This document shows positions 1-11,300 of a stretch of 38,738 bases of DNA, in pieces. The number at the start of each line of letters is the position of its first letter. The first letter of the stretch is position 1. This DNA is from Sperchopsis tessellata (taxonomy: Eukaryota; Arthropoda; Insecta; Coleoptera; Hydrophilidae). Position numbers and translations under genes: made by a program. Location: contig JAWQRN010000103.1 of assembly GCA_033557685.1 (NCBI GenBank), forward strand, positions 1 to 38,738. Reading direction: 5' to 3'. Below the pieces are notes generated by a model. The model ran no database searches. It saw only the letters and a program-made list of their open reading frames with translations, and was not told the origin of the DNA.

Positions 1-859
1 TGTGGTCTTGTTGGGTATTCTAAATTTTAATTTTTGACTGGTTTGCCCCACATTACATTTTTTGATGTAATTTGTTTTTTTTTAACATGTACACAACTAT
101 TTTAAATGTGGTGTTAGCAGCTCAATTAAACAGCACCTCAATCTCTTTAAGCTGCAGTTTTAAATTTAAACTTTTGTCCCTATTTGTGAGGTTATGAAAT
201 TAAAATAATGCTTCAAATTATCTGATGGAAACAGAATAGTTGGTTGTTTACCATGAAATACATATTAATTTTCTAGTATAAATGGCACCATTTTCCAGGA
301 ATAGGGACAACAAATTTAAATTTTACAATCTTACTACTGTAGCTTGAGATGCAGAAAAAAACATTTGTAATAAGTAAAATTTCGGAAGGTTTTTATACTA
401 ACAACTAGCATACAATTAATATAAACTGATATAATACACACTGTTCTATTTCATAATTTTCTTCAAGAAAAAAAGAAAAACATTATTTTTTTTTAAGAAG
501 AGATGCTTGTCTAGTTAACTCTGTTGGTATAAAATCTAAATATTCACTGTATAATCTGTTTGTCTTCAGTCGCTCTAAAGCATACTCTAATTCTAAAATG
601 TATAAAGTTTGGAATTATGGTCTTTCATGTAGCATTTAAAGAAAAGATGCTTAAAATTTTTATTTCCAGTCACATGCATTGTCTTTTCTGATATTGTTAA
701 ATCAAGCCAAAAAATGTTCTCTGGGGTAATGCTGGTTTTGTTGATATATACTGAATAATATATTCTACAGTGACAAAAACATTATGATACATTTAGGTAA
801 AATTACCCCTATAACTCAGGTATTTTAAAATGGCCCCCACAACTTGGGTAGTTTGGGCT

Positions 860-1290
860 GCAACTTTACTTCTATTAATCAATTGAATAATTCATATTTG
901 ATAAATTTATAAAAATAATTGATTAATCTTTACATTAAACAATCGAATATTTGATTAATCTATATTTTGATTAATCAAATGTATTTGATTAATTACTTAC
1001 TTGGTAAATCGATCGATCATTTAATTAATCTCTGAAAGTATTTTAATATTTTAAAATTTTTTTTCCAGATTACTCAATGCTGATTAATATTATAAATGTT
1101 AAAATTGTCTGTTTTATGAAGGAAAAAATAAATAAATAAAATGTTACGATTTTTTACGATTAATCGATCAAATAATCGACTAAGCGATGTTTGATAAAAA
1201 TAATAAATTATTTAAATAATCAATTAATTATAAAATGATTAATTGATAATTTTTAACAATTAATTGATAATCGTTTCGATCTAATTAGGA
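860..1290. repeat. ATTAATCGAT-type AT-rich repeat patch
   Basis: The ten-mer TTGATTAATC and close variants recur about nine times in both orientations (near 919, 953, 968, 987, 1024, 1158, 1237 and 1258), mixed with AATCGATCAAATAATCG. The two ends are roughly inverted copies of each other: TATTAATCAATTGA at the left, ACAATTAATTGATAATCG at the right. This could be a decayed non-autonomous hAT-like element, whose ends are often rich in such motifs, or a local cryptic satellite. No target-site duplication was established. Confidence 0.4.
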
Positions 1291-2288
1291 CACAGTGCAC
1301 TACTTCAACTGAAGCCACTAAAGTACGTGGAAAAAGAACTCGATTACACAAAATGGAACTCAAGGATTGAATGGTTATCGACAATTATTAAGAGAATCTG
1401 CCCTTTTCTCCCGCGGTCTATAGTTAAAAGCAAGGAATATGATTATTGATTTTTTACCATTTACCTTGTACTGGATATTTTTTGTATTATTATAAACTAT
1501 TTCCTGGATAAAATTTATCCATACAGAAATTTTTTTATATACATGTGAATTGAAATAAAAATTTTAATTAATGTAGATAAGATATATGCGATGTAAAATA
1601 TAACTTAGATGAACAGTTCTGTTATTTCTTACCCTATAAAATTTCAGTACATAATAAATTTTTTATTCGCATAAATTCGATTTCATGTTATTTTTTAGTA
1701 TTTTAAATGTGATCAAAAACTTAAATATAGATACACATAAATTAACTGTAACGACAAAAGAATACCTGTAGTTAATGTTAAGTAAAAATTAAATTGTTTT
1801 CTAATATCTGCTAAAAATACGACTAAACCATGAAGGATTTTGAAAATATTATATTAGACATACCGGTATAGAAGATCCTATTGTCACTTCTTAATTTCAT
1901 ATACTTTTAAAAACTAAATATAGACCTACAAATATAACGCTGTCCAAAATAGTTGTAAAAAATAATCAAAATATGTGCGACAGTACACACTATGGAAGAC
2001 CTTACATAATTAAAAAATGTTTCTATTTCACGACTGGTTCTGTTAAAGGCAAAATATATAAAGAGGTGTCTTTTAAAGCACATTTTTCATAGCCTCCACT
2101 TTAAAAATGATTCTACATTATTTTCAATACTTTTCAAGGATTATTTGCCATTAATTTACTGGACTAATTTTCTGCACATTAATATGTAAATAATCTTAGA
2201 TCACTAGACACTGAGCTTAGGAAGTAGAAAAAAATAAATAAAAATAAGTTTCAAAATCCTTTATGTTCATTTACATTCTATCAGGGGT

Positions 2289-2294
2289 TTTATT
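2289..2294 (-). terminator. Candidate poly(A) signal of the RhoGAP gene
   Basis: AATAAA on the minus strand, about 45 nt after the stop codon at 2339-2341. Position and motif fit, but in DNA this AT-rich the hexamer is common, so support is modest. Confidence 0.4.
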
Positions 2295-2338
2295 ATGTTA
2301 TAATATACAAATGTAGATATATGTCTCACCTAGATGTT

Positions 2339-5300
2339 CTACACGATAAATATTTCATTGTGATGTTGTAGTAGATACTGAGTAAACATGTTGATAGGGC
2401 CAATAACCGATAACGACATAGTTACATTCTCGGACCATATTAAATTTGGACCAAAGACCACAGCTAAGTTTTGCGATGTCATTTTATTCAGATCTGCTCT
2501 TTCCATTACCTAAAGTTGTAGAGATACGAATAATTTGAATTTAGTTAATTTAACCAAAGCAAATTTTATAAAATACAAATTAAGAAGGAAAATAAAAATA
2601 TCAAAATTCTTACCCTAGATAAAAAGCTAATGATATATTTTAGAACTTTGTAGTTGTCTTCTGGTAATTTTTCCATTACCAAAATGGAAACTTGTCTTCG
2701 CTGCTCGTCTTTACTCCAACCTATAAGAAATACAATATATTTAATTGTAAAAATTGATCAGGAGTTTTTGTTTTTAAAGCATTGGACATCAACTTAATTT
2801 TCAAATTGAAATATGTTCGAAAGTGTTACTAAACTTACTTTGGAATTGCATAACTTCATCATACAGGTCGTGTGTTAGCAGTGGTTCTTTGAGCTCTCTT
2901 AAGAATGTTTTTAACAGAACAGCAGCCTCATGTGGATCTTCAAACATTGGTTTTTCCCCTCTATTTGCACATTCTTTTAAAGTCTTTATTTTATTTAGAT
3001 TTGCAGATCTTCTGAAAATTCCTTCAGTTTCGAGAGCTATAACATAATAAGTAGATATATAGTCATAGTCATTTATTTAGCACTCAGAGAGCTCACAGAT
3101 TATAGCACATGTCAAAATATAAAATTTAATTATCTCAGGTCAGGTAAGTATAAAATATATAATAATAATATAATAAAATCCCATCCAACATCATTCGCCC
3201 TGGAACAATTTTAGCAGTGTGTACAGGCATTGACTCTGACCCCCTATTCTTCAACCTCACCTTTATTTTCCTATTGCTTACGTCTCTCAAGTCTTCAGAA
3301 AAGTTGTTCCAGATCTTCCCTGCTTGAGTATGGTATTGCCTCTGTACTGTTATTAAGTGAGTATGCTATGGTGGTATGAAACTCTCATGTCTTGTGTTGT
3401 ATGCTTGTGTGTTTTTGGTCAATCAGTATGGATGTGAAGTTCTTATGTATATACTTGGCGCACTTTGCTATATATATTTCTGCACAAAAGGTATACGATA
3501 CTATATGAACATATCTCTGCATGACTCAGTTCAGCCCAGATTGAATATGCTCACTCACGATCTCAAAGCATATATACAAGGAATCAAATATGAATTCATA
3601 TGTGGGGTACAGCTAATTACTAACAAGAGCAGTGCTAATGACGTCTTAATGACAGAAACACGGTGTCCACTGCAATTTCGGCTTGTTCCCTTAATTTTTC
3701 GATGTGTATTTGATTTCTGTATTTAATATATTGACTTGGCCGGTTTGCTCGATATGTGATTTAATCAAATATTAAAATAATACATTCATGTACGATCAAG
3801 GAAGCAACAAATTCTTATGCTCCTCAGAGCAGAGCCCAAAGAGGTAAGCCTATCCACCTCAATACTAATCCTTAATCCCTCCATTGCTGTTTCAGCACAA
3901 TAATTCACTATCTTCAGGTTTTCAGGGAGATCACCAAGTACTGGCTTTTCCTTTTGCCGATGTTTCGTCCACCGTTGCGGTGGTCATTATCAAGACATGT
4001 AGCTCTTAAAAGTACTAATTATAGATTGCCATGATAGCTCTGAATAGTGCTAGCTGCAGACTGCCATGTAGTTCTAAAAAGTGGTAAGTACAGACAGAAA
4101 TGTAGCTCACAAGAATGTTAGTCTTAGACTAATTTAGCCGTTTGTGCGCTGATTTATATGTAGCAAAGAAGCACCAACAGGGATTCGACTCGGCATGCTT
4201 GTCTCATGTTTGGCGGGCCAGTCTCCCATCGGTTGACAGGATCCCGCAGTGGCGTATTTTGTGGAAACTCCGCAGAACTTCGATAATGTACATTTACAAG
4301 AGGACGCATATAATTTTAAGGAAATAATTACAAGATTGGGCCAGAATTTGTATGTCCTTGAAGAGAATATTGTGGCCTAATTATAATTTATGTTCTGCTA
4401 ATGGTGATATAGCAAACTGATTGAGACGGGTTTTCTTTTCGTGCTTTCTACAGCGAGTGATCATTAGTTTGTCTAACCTAGGTACACTAAACCACATGTA
4501 CGTGGAATTCTATATAATCCAAAGGATTGCAGGGGAATTGAATCTTTCGAAGATGGAAGGAATAATAATAACAGACAGAATAATAATAGACATTCAATAT
4601 TGAAAAAAATTAACATACCAATTGTCATAAAACAATAAAGGTAATGTTACAACAAGTAATTCTGAGAACTCTGTAATACGACGATATTTACTTCAAATCA
4701 GCATGACAAAAGTTGAGTGTTTTGTAAACACCAGTCAAAAGTATTACGCATGCTGTTCTGCACTATTATATACAACTAGAAATACCTAGAATTTCCTTAA
4801 AATTTGTAGAATTCTCCTGACGTAAATTATATATTATTAGATTTTGTGATAAAGTGATAAAATAAGTGGCCGAAATATCAAATGAAATATAAAAGTGGTA
4901 CCAACAAATGATTTTTGAATTAAATGAAATGAACACTAAACTGCAAAATAGAATTGAAGGTCTGGAAGAAAAAGTGCATTAAATTATGAAATGGCGAAAT
5001 TTATCAAAAAATGGATCTCAAACATCAACAGCAGAATAGAAAGTTTGAAGATCTACACAGAAAAATAGAGTCAGTTCAAATCGTCCGAGTACAAAGCATA
5101 GGAAAAAATAAAATCCACGTACTTTTGACAGATCAAATACGTGGCCCACTTATATAGAACAGTTTAATTCTATAGAAAAGGCCTGGAATGGTGGTGATAG
5201 GCTGCAGCAATCATAGCTCTAAATGGTCTTGCATCAGCAATTTTGGAGATGATGCCAGCTAATGTCCATCTAAAGTTTGTCCACCAGAAGCAACTAAAAA

Positions 5301-8300
5301 CAAAAGCAAAAAACTAGTGAAAGCTTAAGAGAGTTTGAAGCTGACATTGAGAGTTTTTTGCGATTAGCCTATGGGAATGCATCGGCCGAGTTCTTGAAAC
5401 AACTAGCCACTCAAGCAATCGTGGATGTCATCCCGAATGCAGAAATGAAGTAAGCTATGTTACTGAAGCTCCGTTGCATGCAGTATGATGCTTCCAAACA
5501 ATTGGCAGGGATTTTAAGAAGATTCCTAAAGCACGCGCTGAGCAATATACTCCTGGCATACAAAATAGAAGATCTCGCACCTGCTGGACGTGTGGTCACC
5601 GGTGTTATCTCTAAGCAGAATGTCCCGATAATAAGAGTAGTGAAAATCATCTCCGGAAAGATGAAGAATCTGAAGATGATCAGGAAAAGCCAGCATGGTG
5701 GGGAAAATGCTGACTGATACTTTGGAATGTCCAAAAATTATTTCTGCATCCGAACATGACAGCCTCATGACAAAAAGGTTCTATTATTAAAATCTGTTCT
5801 AAGACTATGTCGAATTTAGACTAAAAGTGGAGAGTCTACACTTGTACAAGGTATGTTTGATGTTACCAGTGTTGGAAGTAAGATATTCAATCACAAGTTA
5901 CTAGTAGCTAACGTTGTGGATAATATAATTCTTGATTTTGGCAAAGAAGTAATGGAAAAGTAATTTAAATTTACCGCTCCCTAAACATCCACACATATCT
6001 GCTGACTACTGAAGATGTGAAAATTTGTCAGAAAGGATTATAATGATGGAGACCGGGGATGATTTCCTGACTGGAATTGTCTAACCTCCGAAAAGAGACA
6101 ACGTTAGCAACGGATTGCTGCTAGGAAGAACTTTGGTGAAAGTCAAAAACATGGTACCTATTCGTATAACAAACTTAAATAGTCATGCTGTTACTTTGTT
6201 TAAAGGAAAAGTGGTTCAACCACATTGGTAAATGACCAAGAACAGAAAACAACCATTCCCCATCCTACAAGACTTCCTCTAAAACTGGAACATTTGCTAA
6301 CGACAAGAACGTAATCGTTTATTGAAATATAAAGATCTTTTTTCCTTAATCAATGACGACTACAGACGAATAAATATAGTCCAACTAAAAATGTACACTA
6401 TTAAAACAAGCCCTAATCGTCTACCTAAAAAGTGTCTACCAATAGCACAACGAGAGGAAACTGAAAAAATATGTCGAGCTGTCCACTCGTTCATGGCCAT
6501 CTCCTATTGTTTTCTAATTTCTAATATGGCAAACCTGTCTTGTATCCTTGAACGATGTTATTGTAATTGGAAAATTCTTTAAAGATCATCTGAATAATCT
6601 TGAAGAAGTGCACAAAGCAAATTTAAAATTAAATCCAAAGAAGTGCAACATCTTTCACCCGGAAATGAAATATCTGGGTCACATTGTGTTTATAAGAGAT
6701 TTGTCAAAATTGTAATAGTTAAAAAATGGCCGATTCTGCAAGCTAAGCATCTAGTTCGAAGATCTTTGGTTTTATGCACCTATTATCGCAAATGTGTTCT
6801 AAAATTAGCAGAAGTGGCAAAACCCCTACTCCAACTAACGGAAAATGAGAAAAAAATCGATTGGACATCTAAATGTCAAACACCTTTCGAACGCCTAAAA
6901 GATTTATTGGCCTTTGCTCTAATATTAGCAAATCCACTATCCGCTAGAAAAGACATCATGCACAGTGATATTAATAATACTGGGCTTGTAGGTGTGTTGT
7001 CACAGATCCAAAACAGTAAAGAACGTGTAATAGGATACTTCAATAAAGTCCTATCAAATCCAGAAAGGCATGAATTTTTTAATTCTCTAGTTCATGTCCA
7101 TAAATATCTCTATGGGCAACAATATTGCTAAAGAACTGATCATGCAGCGTTGAAGTGGCTATTGCAGTTTAGAACCTAAAAGGTCAAATTTCCCATTGGA
7201 TCGAGAGATTTCAAGAGTATTATTTTGAGATACAACACCGAAGAGGATCCATATATCGAAGCCCTACCCTGAAGAGTGTGGGCACTGCCTACAGCAAGAA
7301 AAAAATGCAGACAATGTATCAGTAATGATAACAACTATACAAAAAGAAGCTTGTCATCAAGCGGAAAGTAATTGACAAAAAAACACGATATGTTAAATGC
7401 TGTCCCGAAAAGATAATGGGAGTTCTGATGATACTGAAGTAAAAGATTAACAAAAATGACGAAGTCATCTTGCAATTAATAAAACACTATGTAAAATTAG
7501 TGACCGATTCTGCTAGTTTAAATGCTACGAACTGGTGTAGAAAATTTGAAGCAAGTGACATTAATGTTTCTCTCATTTTCCTCAAAACTGAATCGATCGA
7601 TGGACAAAAGTAAATAGCTTACTGGATGTAGTTGTTTTTAATTCTCAGGAAATTGTTTATCATTTTCTTCTAAAATCATTAGGTGTGCCAATATTTGCAC
7701 AAGTATAATTGTACATGGGAATTCCCTGCCCCAAAATTATCTTTATTAGCTTTGTTTTCTCTATAAAAAGGACCCTTCTATTGAAGATGGTGCTATAAAA
7801 TGGAATTCTCAATTAGTGTTATATGAGAACTCCTTCAAGTTCTCCCTGACATACAGTATCAACTTGTATAGACAGATGTAAATGGAAGAACTCTCAATTC
7901 CTCAAACTAAAGTCTACAGGGAGACCAGTACACTCAGCATAACTCAGATGACTCTATTCTGCAACATGAGCTGTTGAATGATCCTACTTAAATTTTTATA
8001 AAACATCAGCCCATATGCCAACCTAGACCCTTACATGACCTAATATATTCTGAACACACACAAGATACACCAACACACCACCACTGCTGAATCAGAAAAA
8101 TAGAACCCTCCACCACCTGTCCCATCGCCAAACAGTTAAACCTGAGAATAGCGACCTGATAGATAATCACTCAATAGTTTAAAAGGTAAACTCCTTATAC
8201 CTAGCAGAAATAACTTTTTAATTAAAATATCGTCAAACACAAATTTTCTATCGTCCAATCCATCCATAACATATTTAGTTCTTTCTATCCAAGTGGTTGC

Positions 8301-11300
8301 ATATATAGGGACCACCTTTTAATTGATGGTTTATTTCATTCCTGTTTACAATTTCACTACTTTATTGACAGGTATACATTTACTATGATACCTTTCATTA
8401 GTTATAAAACTAACATGTAAATGGCATCAAATGACACTCCATTTTGTTAAACAGAATAATAGATTTTTTTTTGTATTTTAACTACTTTATTTACAATATA
8501 TGCCTAACCAATTACAAATATTACCAAATGTCAATCAATACTGTACAAAAGAAATGTATACTAGTTAACGCTTTTAACAAAGTTGAAATCAATTTAGATG
8601 TGAATTACGAACTGTCATTTGATTACTTCTAGAGATTTTTCTGGGTACTTGGCATTGCCGGGTATCAATCATATATCCAGCCCAGGTACCAAGTACAAAA
8701 ATAAGAATAAAAATTAAATTTCTTATATTATTTTTGTTTGTTTTATATTAAATATCAAACATAAACATGTTAAATATAAAATTATAAAAATCTATTAAAA
8801 GTTCTAATATTAATATTAATTAATGAAATAATTCAAACATAAATATAAAAACAATAGTTTTCAATAAATGAATTCTCAGAACCTGTACTTTTCAATCAAT
8901 AGTGGCGCAGTTTCTAAAGCTAATGCAGATTACACTTTTTATAGGTCTATATATTTGGCAAGTTTACTATAAAAAATACCGCATAAACACAGTGGTGTGA
9001 ATAGTTTAAAAAAAAAAAAGAAACATCCGTATGTTTATATAAACAACTGTTGGCTAGTTATTTTCGTTCCACGAAAATATTAGACCGCAATTATTATTAT
9101 AATTCTAAACAGAATTTTTTTTTAGAACAACTCCCACTATAAAAGTCATCAAGTTAGTCCAGAAATGAAAAACTTACCATCAGGCTGATCCAAATATTCT
9201 ACACATTCCTTCACAATGGGAGGAATAATTACTCCATAATGTTGCTTCACACTTTGGAGTGTTACACCAAATTGCCTTGTTGGTTCAACGGGCTGGGCTG
9301 AATCTGTTGCAGAGACCAACGTCGAGCCACCATTTACTTTTCTATCATGTCTAAAATGATAACATTGGTTACCCAAAATAACATGTTACGACTTTACATA
9401 CATAAAAATATCATAATTTAACCAGAATAGCCAAAGATATAAGTTTTTGAATTATAAAATACCGGGCACAGAATAATATGTAAGACATTTAGTCAATGTC
9501 GAATAGAGTCTTTTGAATTTTTCACTCTGAGAGATGAATTTCAACAATTTGTCCATCGCTAAATAGAAGACACACAGAATTAGAGTGAATGTGCCACAAG
9601 TATGGTCAATTAAGATAGTTGACACTATACAAAGAAAATGCAGACTTTAACTACTAACAGAAAGAAGGAATTAAAGAAATTACTTACTCTTTAACATCTT
9701 CTGGAATCGCCAATTGCTCCAAACTGACGTGCTCATTCAACTCCTTCAGAGAATTTATGTAATTTAATTTTCTTCCAAACTTAACACTAATAACAGGCCT
9801 AAAGACTTGTGATATGATTTTTAAAAAATTTGAAGGATGTACAACATACAAAGCCTTCAGATTTTTCTTGTATTTTCTATCAAAAGCTTTGTAAGCGGAC
9901 CATAACCATGCTATCGATGGTTTATTTTTGCTATTTAGACCATAGTGGAAGTATATCAAACTGTAATCTTGCTGGACATATTTTCCTAACGTGTGGATTA
10001 AATACCTAAAACAAATTCAACTTATCAGTTACTGGAAGAAATATTTTATTTTTCTTTCCATGACACTACTTTGGTGCCACTACAATTATGTTAAATATAA
10101 TGTATTCATGTTAGACAAGTAAAGCAATAATAAGTCTCACTGAATCCCCTAGCTCAAATGACACATATATACTACAAAATACACAAATATAAAACATTTG
10201 AATAAGTCTTGTACTTTTGGTCTTAAAAGCCTGCATTAAGCAGTTATAAAAGCTTGTTAACCAACTTAGTGTCTATATACATCAGTATCAATGTATCTAC
10301 TTACTCTAGAAATTGTTGATGATTAATGTTGTTGACTGGGGGTAGTTTACAAGCATATACCACAATTATTTTTCGTCCAACGGAATCATCTCCTTTCACA
10401 TCGACTATTCCATACTGTGCGATATCCCTAAAATTATCAGTCGTGTCTCCTATGTGTGAATAAGAAGTACTAATAAAACTATTGAAGTGATCTTCATAAG
10501 GTTCTGCCAACTCATCATAATTTTCATCAGTAAAGTCTGATACGGGTGACCCCATTCCATTCGATTCAATTTCTGCCATAAGGTCAACTGAAAATAAATA
10601 TTAAAAATATTACTGATTGCAAAATAAAGTTATACATAAACTTGCTATAAAATAAATGATTTATTGAAAAGAATGGAAATGATTCTAAAATTACGTATGT
10701 GTAGTTCTCTAAATGCATGGACTCTACCACTGAATATTACTCCCTCCCTTTCCATGCAAGCCTCACGGATACATTTATTAATAAAAATATTAAATAGCTA
10801 AGGGGACATCACATACTCAAACCATTCACACGTACTTCCATTTCTCTTAATACATTTATATTACTAATAATTTATCCTAAGACAAATTAAATTAACAACT
10901 TAAAAAATTGTTCTTTTTTCTTTTTTTTAATTCTTCATACTTTCACTTAATATTACTCCATCATCAGCTTACAATAAAACATTCACTTTTCTGCAACTTC
11001 ACTTTCCTTGTAAGCCTCTCGGATATAGTTATCAATAAATATATTAAGGAGCCAAGGGAACATCAACATCAACATTCTTGCCATTTTTTTTCTTTGACTT
11101 TTTTCCAAAACTATCTTTCATACCTTCATATCCTTCACAAAGGAAAATCTAATTTAAGTTAATTTAAAAACACAATAATTTTCTTTTGTAACAAATCTAT
11201 TTCATGGTTGAAGAATGCACAAATTATCAATGTGTCATAATCATCAGTTAATAATAAAAAGAAAGTTAATCAATAAGCTTCTGGTTATGGTAATATAACT

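Larger units (their letters stand above)
1..2338. other. AT-rich flank downstream of the RhoGAP gene
   Basis: No coding exon was recognised on either strand. The stretch is AT-rich with short homopolymer runs, and contains the ATTAATCGAT-type repeat patch listed separately. The 3' UTR of the minus-strand RhoGAP gene must occupy its upper end. Confidence 0.5.

Noticed and set aside
2823..3047. Plus-strand open frame of 74 codons
   Set aside because: It is antisense to RhoGAP exon 6 (2839-3036), whose minus-strand translation contains the diagnostic RhoGAP motifs.
4160..4290. 5S rRNA- or tRNA-like box on the minus strand (CGATGGGAGACTG, GAGTCGAATCCC)
   Set aside because: Resembles pol III boxes individually, but order and spacing do not form either promoter type; probably part of the adjoining repeat.
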